A stretch of DNA of 64,000 bases from Adineta vaga (lineage: Eukaryota > Rotifera): the NCBI GenBank assembly GCA_021613535.1, contig CP075495.1, positions 16,210,842 to 16,274,841 on the forward strand. The letters run 5' to 3'. Positions 12,101 through 24,700 of the stretch are shown here, one piece after another. How positions within the stretch are numbered: position 1 is the first letter of the stretch; each line of letters starts with the position of its first letter. Under the pieces are notes generated by a model that saw nothing but the letters and a program-made list of their open reading frames with translations, was not told the DNA's origin and made no database searches. The position numbers were made by a program, and so were the translations under genes.

Positions 12101-15100
12101 TTTCATTCAAGTAGAAAATCATATCAATCGAATATCTGATGATGAAAAAATATATGAATGATTTGTGTAAAATAAATTCTGATGTCGTTATAGCATAACT
12201 TAGAGGAATAGTATTGTCTTCTATTCCACGAAATGAGTTATATAAATGATAAGCTGATCCAGAAGTTTTTCTTTCTGCTCAGAAATTGTGATGACTTTTT
12301 AGTTCAGGATCGAAAGTCTGAAATAAGTGTTGCTCTAAATATGAGTTAAATAAAGTAAATGAATTTTTAACTGATTTAATCAGTGTAGTATTTAAACAAA
12401 AATTCTGACTTCTCTATGAAATCGCTCAGTTCTCTGCAAAAATTTCATACTGATTAATTTTTAACATAATTATTATGTATTTAGTAATAATATCAGTCGG
12501 AGGTAATGAGGCTTATCCAGGTGGTGTTGATGCAGTAGCTGTTCAATTAGTATCAGGAGCAGGAGGTGAGTTTTCGTTCTGTTATTCAGTTATATAATCT
12601 AACATTCATCGTAGTTTATATCACAATCTTGGCTGGGGACGAAGGAAATGAGGGTTTGTATAGTACTAATAGTCTTGCAATTGTACCAGGTGCTATGGCC
12701 ATTGGTTCGATCGATAATAAATATACAGCAGCATCTGTGATTATCACACCGGATGGTGAACAAATTGGTTATTTACCTGGACATTATGGTGGATGGACAT
12801 CGAATGTCACCGCAAGAATTGTTGTCCATGGTTAGCTATAACAATGTACATTATTTATATTCTGACTTTAAGTTTTTCTTTAGATCCAAATCGAGGACTA
12901 AATGATGGTTGTAATGGTATAAATAACCCAACTGCAGTCATAGGTGCTGTGGTTCTATTTTCTTTCAAATCTCAGGATACATGTGGCTCTGCTTTTCGAT
13001 GTAATGCGGCAGCAGCAGCTGAGGCAATAGGCTGTCTGGTTTATAATGTTGGTCCTATTTCAGGTCGTATTTCATCCATTCTTTTCTTTTGTTAATTAAT
13101 TATTTTATTGTAGGTTCAGATGTGATTCCAAGTGGAAGTATCAGTTTAACCGATGGTTTAAGCATTGTTGCAACTGTAGCTGAGAATAGTGATGCTCTTT
13201 ATGCTTTCACGGACATGTCTACTGTGATTTCGGTGGTAAGAATATTGAATAAAAAGTTATAGAAAATGTTTCTCTTTCATGATAGAAACATATGAGAAAC
13301 AACAAGTAGCGTAGATAAATCGAAAAATGATGAAGTATATTAAAGACTTATTCTCTGTGAATACATCTGTTTTGGGTATATTTCAGTTTTACTAGTACCT
13401 ACAAAAGAAGTATGCAAAACTTAACCTGATATTTCGTGGATATGAACATGCCCATCGACGTGCACGTATCCAAGATTGGTTTCAAGCTGAGAATTAAGTT
13501 TGACTTTTGTCAAAAGAGATAGACACATGACATCATCTAGAATGCTAACTCGTTAGGCATTTTTAATCTCGTATATTGAATTCAAGGTCAACTATAGAAG
13601 GTTGAATTGCTTAAATTAGGAATAAATATAATTCTTGAACTTACATATAGAATCGCATCGTTTATGTTTGATGCTCATCTAACTATGCAAGTGTAGTTGA
13701 GAAAGAAAGACAAATTAGAAATTATATAGACAAACATATAATAATTAGAATTTTCAGCTTTCCTTACTTCTTTTTTGTAGTTAAATTGATTCAAATGACA
13801 CTAAAATAATCATCTGACGTTAGATAGTTGACTTGTATATCAAAGCCATTAACAACTGCTAATCTTTGAATAAATCTGTCAGCTATTAATTATAAATATT
13901 CTCCAGTCAAGGAAATTCTGATAATGTGAACTTGCAAACATTTGTTTCTCTGTATGTTTAGGACACAGCTTTAACACCTTCTTTCTCTACATCACTTGGT
14001 CCTACTGGTGATTTAAATTTCTATCCAGGTATAAGTGCCATCGGTGGATATGTGTACTCAACAGTTTCTTCCTATGTTGCTACGATGAGCAAACTGTCAG
14101 CAGCATATAATACAGTTTCTGGTACAAGTATGGCTAGTCCTTATATGGCTGGGTAAGTCTCATTATGTATGTTAATAGAAAATTTCCATCAAATAATCAA
14201 TCACATACTGATAATAGTTGGATTTTAATTACTAAAATGATCATAAACAATTATTTTGATTTTTGATTCATTTAGATTTCGATAATTAATATAACTTGTT
14301 TTTTGTTTCTACTTGAAGAATATTAGCACTATTCTTATCCAACATTGATAATCCTCCTCCATACACAGTTAACGGTACTGCATCAAATGGTAAATGTCGT
14401 CCGAAGTTCTCTCTTGTCAAAGATATATTTCAATCAACTGCTCATATGGTCAATATATACAATTCTTCACTTCTTGCTAGTGCTATTCAACAAGGAGCTG
14501 GACTAGTACAAGCTAACAAAGGTATCACTACTACAACTCTCGTCTCTCCAAGTACACTCTCACTAAATGATACAGTGAGAAAACACTCATCATACAAAGT
14601 TACCGTAACAAATATTGGAAATACAAAAGCTATGTATAAAGTGAATCATGTTGGAGCAGCACTTGCTACCGGATTAGCAGTATCAGGTATCGAAACACTT
14701 CTTGTTGAAACCATCTATTCTGAAGATTTCGCTGTAAGTTGCAAATTAGCAATTCATCTAAATTAACCAGAGAATCCAGGAAATAAACGATAAAGATGAA
14801 TTTTGGATAGTAAAAGAAAGGGAAATATATTCGTTTATTTACTAATTTTAAAGATACTTTTCTTATATATTTTACTCATATAAAATCTTTTTGTTATTGT
14901 AACATATTCCAGAAAGTAATTATTTACCCATCTAAATTTGAACTTCAACCTGGAGATACACAAAAAATAACACTTGGATTCCATGAACCTTCGAAAGCTG
15001 ATCGAAATCTTCTTCCAGTATATTCTGGTTATATTAATGTTCAAAACACAAACGATAATGAAACGACTCATGTTTCATGTAAATCCTTTAGCTTGATCAT

Positions 15101-16256
15101 TTGATTTCAATATTACTTTATCTTTATCTTTATTTGATTTGTGTTGAATAGATGCTGGTATAGTAGGTGATTATAGTAAACTACCGATTACTTTTCAAAA
15201 TTCGGCTGACGGATATATCACAGGAATCCAAGATGTGAATGGAACTTATGTGACTGATGAACCAATTTCAACATTAAATTGTACTGAAAGGTGTTTTATC
15301 ATTGTGGTACTGGCATATCCAACACGACTTCTTAAAGTAGAAGCTATTTCAACAGCAGATGATACAAAGTAACACTCATTTGGCTGTTAACTCTTTTAGT
15401 TATTCCCAAAGATAGGAAGTTTTTCTTAGTACACTTTCACTTTTTCGAAAGTAATTGTTCTTCATTACTCCTAGAGTTTCTCAACTACTTATTCTCATCA
15501 GAAAAAAATATAGTTATAAACTTTCAGGAGTCCTATGAATAGTTGCTGAATCTCTTTATTAACAAATAATAAATTAGTTGCATTTTCTAAAGAATAAATA
15601 AACTTTAGTAGTTATAAATTTGATTAATTTAATACTGACTATTGATGATCAGCTGATTTCATTAGAAATAGAATAGGAAAATGTGAAAAAGTGATGAGAA
15701 TATTTCCATTATTCATTGATACTCTTCCCTAGATCTCTTCGATAATTAGAATAGAGTGACGTACTTGCAAGAGAAAAAAAGTCACATTCTTCAACATTCA
15801 AATGGCCCCAAATTATTGAGAGCAGCTTAAAATAAACACAGATGTCCGAATAAATTTTCTGCTCACTCTCTGCATCTAGAATTTGTTTTCGGTATATAAA
15901 CTTGTATGTTTATAAATGGATGTAGTTCTCGAAAAATTATTTCTTTATTTTCCAGTCATGGTGTGCTATATAGTGCGGAAGATTATTATTTCGACATACC
16001 TGGCGACCTAATCGGTTATCATTATGCTGAAGACTTGCCAAGAAATTTGCCAACTTCCTTCCCTTATTATGTAATGACCTGGTATGGTGAAACTGGTAAA
16101 ATATCAATGACAGAAGAACAACCAGATGGTCCAGTTACTAAACTTCCTGACGATCAATACAGGATTCAGTTTTCAGTCCTTCAACATTTTGGTGATCCAG
16201 CAAATCCAAGTGACTATGCGGTTTATCACTCACCACCGTTCAATCTTGTTCAGTAA
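9165..16256 (+). CDS. type II membrane-anchored subtilisin-like serine protease (S8), 23 exons
   Basis: Exons: 9165-9250, 9306-9454, 9541-9584, 9636-9753, 9809-9901, 9960-10106, 10159-10419, 10511-10600, 10772-11244, 11324-11411, 11472-11555, 11611-11721, 11783-11818, 11895-11945, 12485-12565, 12615-12830, 12884-13063, 13114-13235, 13962-14152, 14319-14733, 14913-15078, 15152-15368, 15956-16256. They total 3720 nt, in frame (about 1239 aa). Order: short cytoplasmic tail; single membrane helix (about 42-62); stalk shared with the downstream paralogue (LGPGIPVINPL, GGFTGG, acidic DDDDD); Thr/Pro linker; inhibitor-like prodomain (LKGAYVIQY to KRPRPKKK); catalytic domain with Asp492 (IGIIDSGID), His547 (GTHVAG) and Ser866 (SGTSMASP). 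A PA-like insert sits between His and Ser, and a Fn3-like C-terminal region follows. All triad residues are present, so an active extracellular or luminal protease is likely. The basic KRPRPKKK stretch is a plausible processing site. Substrates are unknown. Confidence 0.9.
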
Positions 16257-16493
16257 CTAAACATAAACATTAATCATTACTTCATTTCTTTTAAGATTTC
16301 TTTTCGTAACGACTCTTTCATCTTTCGTCCTTTTCTATTTATTATTGATATAATCATGGAATTCAACTAATCATACAGAAATAAAACAAAAAAGTTTGAT
16401 CGTATCGAAGTTGTGAATATAACGGGTGCGTCAGAATAGATGGCGGTCTCAGTATTTTCTTTACTGACATCTCGCTCATTTCTCTCCCGAGTA

Positions 16494-18666
16494 CACTGTA
16501 AAAAAAAAGGAGTTTTGCCGAACCATAAAAGGATCTTCCCCTCGATACACGGTCCGATCCTTTTTTGGATTCGTAATACAATAGTTCCGAGTAGAACCTT
16601 TCTCGGAAAATAGCGATCAAAGGTTCAGTAGCAAAAGGTTCCGTCCGGAACCATTTAATTAACCAATAATAAAAGGTTTCGTACGAAACCAATTAATAAA
16701 TAAATCGCTGAAAGGTTCCGTTATCGCTCATAGCAACGAAACTAATCATCTAACAAAAAAAATTTTGAGAGCACATCTCTCGAACACTCCTTTCGGACTA
16801 TTAATAGACGGACCGCCGGTTGATAGGTCGACGGTAGGTGGACGAGATGAATGACCCTACCAGATGAACTAGTAAAAAACATAAAAATGAAAAATGTAGA
16901 AATATTTTCAAGGTCTCACCTGACGGACTATTGATAGATTGACGGCGGACGAGATGAATGATCATAGCTGACGAACTATTGAAAAATATAAAAATGAAAT
17001 GGAAATGAAAAATGCATGGATATTTATAAGCTCTCACCTGACGGACTATTTATAGGTCTACGTCCGGCTCTATCAATAGTCTTATATTTGAATTGTATTG
17101 TGAGATGCTTTGAGGAATATTCAACAGTGCTTTCAACACTTTTAATAGCTCGTCTCGTGCCTGCCAGAGTGGCGTCTAGAATCAAGTATATCAGCGTGGT
17201 CATAGCTATTGGTGGCTCAGTGTAGGTTATACGGAACTATCTGCACTGTTGTGATGTATACCAAATTATATGTCGTTGCCCGTTAGCTTTGCCAAACTAT
17301 TACCGATTAATGGCGACCGCTAGTCGTTTGAAAAAAGATTGCCCAGAGCTATACGGGATGACACCAAACTATTGTCGGTTCAGTAGGAGAGAAACAGAAC
17401 CTTCTTTATAATCGCTGGGTTGCTGATAGTTTCGTATAAAATATCCTGGACCACTGTGAAACACAGTCAAGCGTCTTTGGTTTCGTGCACAACATTCAGA
17501 ACTATCAGGAGTTGGGTGCCGAACTTCTGACGAGTTGCAGGTACTCCGGAGGATTGGTATGTGTTTTACGAAATTGTGAACCGTCTGATACGAAGCCTAC
17601 CAAACCTGCAAAGGTTTGGTGGAAATATTAATTAACTCTCAAGGACATATCAATATATGATTAGTTTTGTGTAACTAGTACTAAACCTTCAGTCTTTGCA
17701 CTGAATCCTATGGGGTTGGATGGGAAATGCTCTAAACTTTCCTAAAAGTGACGAAACCATCGATGTTCGGTATGAAACTATCGGAACCTTCATATAGTAT
17801 AGAAAATATACTAAACGTATTGTTTGACTATGAAATGGTTAATAGTTCCGTGAACACGTGACAGAACTATGTATGGTTCTGTATAAATTGTGCTTTACCT
17901 TTATGTCTTTGTACGAAACTATCGCTCGTTTTGTCTTGATAAGCGAAACCTTTATGTGAATAATTGGCTGATGAAAAGTTTCGCATGAAGCATACTGGAC
18001 CTTCATAAACGTAAATAAACTGTTCCTGGTTCAGTAGATAATAGACAGAACCATCGCTAGTTTGGTCATGAATTTACTAAACTTTTGAGAAATTTCGAAG
18101 CTTTTAAAGATTCGTCCAAGTTATACGAAACTAAGAGCCGATCGGCATCGATTTTACCGAACCTTTAAATGATATACTAAACCGTGAATGGTTTCGGATA
18201 GATTCTACTGAGCTTTGAAGGATTTGCAAACTTTGCATTGGTTTCGAGTAACTGGCGCCAAACCTTTAGTACATATGCGTAACCATGTCTCGTTCAGATA
18301 AAAATATTCTGAACTTTTCGAAAAGTGCCGAACCTTCGATGGTACAGTACGAAATATACTGAACCAGCAAGTGGGCTAAGAAACCAGGAATAGTTTCGTA
18401 GAAAATAGACTAAACCTTTCTTCAAAGTGCGAAACCGATGATAGTTCTGTGGACATGTTACTGAACTATCAATGGTTTAACGAGCCACATAAAAAACCTT
18501 CAGATAGTTTTTTTCGAGAACCACCGAACCTTCTCGGTTCTGCTGAACTTAAAATAGTTAAGTAGATCAAGCACGAAACCTTTTCCATTTTTCTGAACTT
18601 AAAATCGATCGGTGACAGCACAGGAAACCTTTTAGGTTCGGTAAAACACCAATTTTTTTTACAGTG
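16494..18666. mobile_element. 2.2-kb DNA element with CACTGTAAAAAAA TIRs and TA target duplication
   Basis: The left end reads CACTGTAAAAAAA and, after a short gap, GTTTTGCCGAACC. The right end is its inverse (GGTTCGGTAAAAC, then TTTTTTTTACAGTG). Both are bordered by TA, consistent with a TA-target cut-and-paste element. The interior has no long frame. It is packed with short degenerate words in both orientations (GAACC, AAACC, GGTTC, GGTTTCG), about one every 20-40 bp. This is a non-autonomous element of uncertain superfamily. Confidence 0.75.
16795..17065. repeat. tandem repeat, about 120-130 bp unit, 2.2 copies
   Basis: Units start with ggacta at 16795, 16924 and 17043 and share gacgagatgaatga, ataaaaatga and ctcacctgac. 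They lie inside the TA-flanked element and differ by small indels. Confidence 0.7.
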
Positions 18667-19323
18667 TATAAAAACACGTATTAATGAGCACTTGGTAGAT
18701 CAAAGAAAATATGTACCTTTAACTGTCAAAATACCAGAAATAACATTAAATTTAGATCAATTACAAATTACAACACATTCTACTGATAATGCTAATGTAA
18801 ATGTAATACCAAACAAACCTGTGATTCAAAATGTTTCCGATCAGAGGACACTATTACAGAAGCTACCCGCTTTATCCATTAAAACCAAAAAAAAGAACAG
18901 TAAATTTGATAAAAATAAAGTACAAAAGAAGGTTAATAAAAAAAATCAAAAGTTAAAAAAATCGCAAACATCCTTCAAAAGGCTGACCTTGATGAAGTAC
19001 TTGAAAATACTGTTCAACATCAACCAAATAAAAATAAATTCACCAATCAATCAGCATTAAGCAAACATTATATTTCAACTGGACATCTGTTCAAATATGA
19101 TGATTTTAAAATAGTGTTATCGGAAAAACATAAATACAAGTTGTTAATAAAAGAATCTTTACTGATAAAACAGAAGAATCCAGAATTAAATAAAACTGTT
19201 CGTTCATTTCCATTATACATTTATCCCGACGGACCACCACCAAAGAACAGACCAAATATCAACCCAGTTCCTCCAACTACAATAACTACTAACCAAATAC
19301 AAAGTAACGAAGCTACTTTCTAG
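18667..19323 (+). pseudogene. fragment of a retroelement GIY-YIG endonuclease (Penelope-like)
   Basis: The frame starts at the end of the TA-flanked element with KTRINEHLVDQRK, resembling the GIY-YIG helix (R..EH). It passes through a Lys-rich region and, after a one-base shift near the A-run at about 18954-18960, continues as ISTGHLFKYDDFKIV and LLIKESLLIKQKNPELN, resembling the GH and catalytic Glu (KES) segments of Penelope-like C-termini. No matching N-terminal half lies left of the inserted element. It is therefore a truncated, frameshifted remnant. Family assignment rests on motif order only. Confidence 0.6.
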
Positions 19324-20756
19324 ATTAGATGATGTACACTAGTTCTGTTTTAGATCACCCACCAACTATCAACCTATACCCTATCAACTCATAACCTATC
19401 CATATTATCATCCAAAACAGCCTGCAAAGTAAAGATCCATCCCTTCATTTCATATCCTACAGAAACTACTATTAGAGATAAACCCCAGCAAATATAACCC
19501 ACAATCTACATATCACCACAAAACAACAACTTTGCGTACTCCAACTATACTTATCCAATACTTCACATACCACATTCCATTATCAACTAAAAACAACAAA
19601 ATCCTTCGCATTAAATCCACAATAGCAAATAAACCACTCAACATTCAAACATTCAGTTAGCTCCTCTCAATCAACCCTAATTATTCTATCAATCATTTAA
19701 TACATTAAACTATGTTTTCCTCATTATATTCTTACTCACTTCTATTACATTATTATTTCATTATTAAACTCTGTCCATTCTTCATTAGCTTATATAGTCA
19801 TTATCATTAACATATTAACATATTTGGTTGAAAATGATCGAAAGAAGATCGAAAATTTTCGAAAGCAAATAAAATTTTGTTTTGAATTCATTATCTACTA
19901 TTTCTTCATTATTATCATTATATATTATAAATTGTTAAAAAATTTCTCATGTTCATCTATTTATCATGACATAAATGATCCTAATGTTCATATATAAATG
20001 AATCGTGAATATGGTAAAAATTGAATATCTCCTTCTAGAGTCGCCAAGGGCAGCTAATATTTTAACCTTATTATATTGGCGGTGAGAGCTTTCTTTTGAT
20101 GTAAGAATATCTAGTCTTTTCGCCCAACAATACACACACTTCCATTGTCAGAAATAATTGCATGGATAAAAAGTTATAAAATCCATTTTTTGACAAAATC
20201 TGAGGGATACCAGGGGTATTTTGTTCGATGTTCAAACCGGCAAAAACCGTCGCAGACCGACCGCTTGAATCATTCCAGCTGGTCCGTTCCGGCACCGATT
20301 ACAACTCTGAGCAAAGAACTCATTCGATGTAAGCCATCCAACAAACCTAATGGCATTATCAACTAAGACAAAAAACTACTCGACCAAGTCTAACAACCAT
20401 TTTTCTTTCACATTTCGATGATATCTATATAACACTTAGACTACTTTCACTAGACTAAACAAAATTTCTTCTAACATATTTCTTCTTTTCATTGAATATA
20501 TTCAACATCTAGTGCCCTCTTTCTACTACTCTATACATTATCATCAAATACATAGTCACTTTTTCTTTCTTCATCTAAGATCATATATCGATTTACCTCA
20601 TTCAAACACCACCATCAAGCAACATCATTATATTCTTTTTTGTGTGATATCTATTGTTCTTTACTTACTATTAAGTTAGTTTGTAAAGATCTGTATGTAT
20701 TATTATAATTCGTTTATGATTTTCGTAATCATTTAAAACAATTATAGCAGAGTCGA
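19324..20756. other. intergenic, G-poor pyrimidine/A-rich sequence
   Basis: No gene is supported. The first 500 bp is strikingly poor in G on the plus strand and may be the 3' untranslated part of the retroelement fragment. The remainder (20030-20400) is ordinary sequence with only short frames. Confidence 0.45.
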
Positions 20757-21190
20757 AGCCAACTGAGGATGACATTTCTTTACAATGGGGAAATCGTGAA
20801 ATTCGTAACGATCTTGGCATCCGTGACTCGCACCCTCACCCTCACAATAACATGGGTAAGTGTGTGCGGAGGGTGTCGATGTGACTTCCTTAGTATGGGT
20901 CGTCTCAGGTGTGAGTGCAGGTGTCGGCGGTTTATTGTGCACTCATGCTCATAACCGTTTAAGACCGTTGGAGACGCTGTTTCCGACGGCTGGAATAATT
21001 GTCCTGCGAACAGTGATCATTTTGTTTTGGAAAGCTATGAGTTAAGCAAAAGGAATTTAGCCGCATCTTTGCAGGAAGTCGCCAGGTCAATTCTTTTTAC
21101 CATTCACACACACAAAAATACTTCTGCCTTCCACAGTCGAGGGTTAAGTGAGCCGAAACAGCGAACTTTAATTGTTTGTGTTAACAATGA
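20757..21190. repeat. GC-richer block with dispersed-repeat ends
   Basis: This block contains a CACCCTCACCCTCAC run (about 20830). At its right end (about 21130-21175) is an inverted copy of a repeat end whose core is CTCGACTG. The same two features recur at 22066-22589, 23455-23722 and 49741-50180, so it is probably a diverged copy of one dispersed family. Short open frames here look spurious. Confidence 0.4.
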
Positions 21191-21564
21191 CGAGATTGGT
21201 GAGAGAGAACTACCATATTAAAGTAAAGAGAATTATATCAAAATAAATATAGAGATAAAAGCTCTAGCAAATTGCTGAATAAATACACAGGTAAAAAAAA
21301 GATGAAGACAGAAAGAAAATGAAGATAAATATAATGTCTTTTCAGTATATTAAATAGAGTATCTGTATGTTGCAAATTGTTTTATTAAATAGAATGATAT
21401 GGTAATAAAAAGATAGATGAAAATTTGTTAACCTAAGAGATAATAGAATGATTAGAAAAAGAACAGTATAAGCAATAAGTTACATGATGTTTGCATTACA
21501 TTTGCTCGACAATACAGATAAAATAATCATAAGATAGATAAAAGAGAAAGAGAAGATTAGAAAA

Positions 21565-21573
21565 TTATATATA
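21565..21573 (+). promoter_or_regulatory. TATA-like box of the repeat-ectodomain gene
   Basis: TTATATATA lies about 40 bp upstream of a 5'UTR donor (aag/gtaaga, intron 21614-21695) and before the ATG at 21706. The layout copies that of the subtilase gene, including the preceding AAAAGATT. Confidence 0.4.
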
Positions 21574-21705
21574 GTGCAATTAAAAACGAAATTGTAAGAA
21601 AAGATTTTATAAGGTAAGAGTAAAATAAAAAAACATGTTTTATGTTTTTTATATTAAATTTTTACATATATTTGATTAATCTATTTCTGTTTTAGATATA
21701 TCGCT

Positions 21706-24700
21706 ATGACATCGATTGATAAAACGAAATATAGTGAAGTAACTACAAATGATGAACGAGCAGATTTCATTTCGACAGTAACTCAAAAAGAACATCGATT
21801 AAAGAAACAGTGAATATTTTAGATACATACATTACAAATAAAGTTAAGTATATCTTTGTATTGTCTTTAGATCATTATGGTCAATCACTTTCCCAGAAAA
21901 CCGAATGAAAATCATTTGCACATTTCTGATGCTTATTTTTATTGTGATTAGTGTGATACTATTCTTTAATTCGTCTCAATCATCATTATCTAAAAATATT
22001 TCTGCAGAAAATGATCAAAGTAATGAATATTTCAAAGTTATGATTTATCACTCTGTAATCTACAAGTAACGCTCGCCGTGTCGACTCACTCAGCTCTCGA
22101 ATGTGGAGGACACTTATTTTTTGCGTGTGTCAAAAGTAAGACAGGTGGCTTAGCAGGTTTATATACGAGGAAACGGCTCAAATGTTTCTCCTCAATTATT
22201 TCTTAATTTCCTAGAACAGAAAACTGAATTTTTCCTTAAAAGTCATTTCCATCAAAACCTAACTATACAACTCCACCCATACCGCCACCCAGAGTTTCAC
22301 ATACCAGCTAGGCCCATATTCCCGTCCATAGTCTGACCCAAAATCCACCCATGATTTCACTCATCACGCAGGTGCATACCCTCACCCACCATCCCCAACC
22401 CATAGTCTCACTCACCATCCACGTCCATATCCGCATCCATGGTTTCACCCAACATATAGGCCATACTCACTGAAACTAATTTCAAACCAGCCTTCACCCA
22501 AATGTTTTTTTGACCTTTGACCTTGACACAAATTTACAAACAAACGAACTATTTTTTCATATGAGCCTCCTTACAGTCGAGGAAACAATAGTACCCAAAA
22601 GGATATCATACCATAAAAGGATATATTCTGTCCTTATTTATTACTTTCTCCTTGTTTGATAATTTGTCCTTATTTCGCATGCTATTCTTTTTATCTTTTG
22701 TTCGACTCTTTTTCGGAGGCGTATACAAATACCTCTATTTTATAAGACCAATACGAGATGCAATAAGAAGAAAGGCACGACGACGCAATACAATAAGCAC
22801 TAGAGCCACTTCAATCTAACAGCGTCGCAAGCAACCCACACCCTCGCTGTTCTATCCAGAGATGGGCAACTTCGCGAGTAAACAACTCCAACTTCATTTC
22901 AACTCCGATTTATAAAATCCAAATGGAATGAACATTAAACTTAAAAAGAATGCTTTTAACATTAATTTAGATTTACTACGAACATCAATAATAATCATTT
23001 GTCATTTACAGAAGTTTTATATCTTTGCAAAATTTCCATAGATGTAATAGATTTGAGTCAATCGATCACGATTACATTTGATAAATGTTAGTTTAGCTAA
23101 TGTATCTCTTGATATCTCTATTTTTCTCTTTCGTTGCATTTAGCTAAGATCCCCTATATAGTTTTTTTTGTCGTTCTTTTATTAGTCATAACATCAGTTA
23201 TAGTTCAACTGACGTTGGAAAATAGTGCCAACTCCAACTCCGCTCAGAAGCATTCGAACGCCACTCGAACTCAATACCCCATTAAAAACAAATCTATACC
23301 ATCTCAACACCCACTCCAGGAAAAATCATTAACTCAGGAACTGAAGTTGCCCATCAATGATTCCATCCACCATAACTTCTGTCTGCCGCCATCCAAACAC
23401 ACACCCACTAAAAACATCAACCCATCATACAAGCAATACTTCGCCACCTGAGCCCACATCTTCACCGTCACCCTCACCCGCCAACCAAACCTACGATTAA
23501 AATTTCCACCAAGCTCCACACACTCATCTATGTTCTCACCCTCACCCTCACCCATATCCATACACCCCACTCGACGTTGCCCCATTCTACTATCAATTTT
23601 CGATGTTAGGGACTATTTTAGAAAAAATGTTTTTTTTGACCTTTGACCCTAACACAAATTTACAAACAGACAAACAGACAAACTTCTTTTTTTTTCGTAT
23701 GACCCTCCTTACAGTCGAGGGAATAAATAATGAATAACTTTTTATAGCAGATACAATTCTTCAACTACGATCCCATAAAAAACGTGAAGTAATTGATTTT
23801 ATATCTATTTATAATTCATTTATTTATTTCCATTTATTTATTTGATAGAGACGTCGATTACCAGATACTCTTGGCCATATGAATATTTATATAGACAGAT
23901 ATAATCGAGACAAATATTATCCACATCGTTTTCCAGTTGCTCGATATGATCGACGTCGCATGCGTTCGTTTTATTTTGTTTGTTGTCTTTATTGGACAAG
24001 TTTCATTTTTATTTCTATTTTCTAGCATTACGTGGTCCATTTCTCAGTTTTATGCCACGGGTTCCTATATTTGCTGATCGATTAACTAAACAAACAATTA
24101 TATTTTCATCATCAGGCGGTATTAAATGTTTTTAATGAATTGTAGTAATAATTTTGTTATTTTATTTTTAGTTTATATTCTGCCACCGTTGATCAATATC
24201 TACGGTCAATTATTTTCAGTAGCTCAACTTATTGCTTCAGGTTCTGCAAGTTTAGTAAGTAGTGGATCAGCATTGAATGGAAACATTGATATGCTTCATT
24301 ATTTTCAACCACAGCCTTGTAAGCTTTTATTATCTTTATTTATGATTATTGTAAGATATTTTGTTACTGTATCAATTAGTACTTGGTCCAGGTATTCCTG
24401 TGATCAATCCTTTAATAGGTGGTTTTACTGGTGGTATGTATGGTAATTTTGGTTCATTTCGAAAAACTCGAGATTATGAATCACCATCAAATATTGATTA
24501 TTCATATGAAAGAGATGATGATGATGATAGTTATGAGGAAGAAGAAAGAAAACCAAACCGTTATCGACGTCCATACAATTCATATAGAAATACCAGAAAA
24601 CCATATAAGACAACCAGATATTCAAGTACAATATCGAGTGAGTCAAAAGTTGCCTAACAGTTTGTTTTGGATACCATATATGTCAGGTTCAGAGAACCGT

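Noticed and set aside
20742-21221. Cluster of overlapping short frames on both strands
   Set aside because: They lie in a GC-richer repeat block, overlap each other and show no splice or protein signature.
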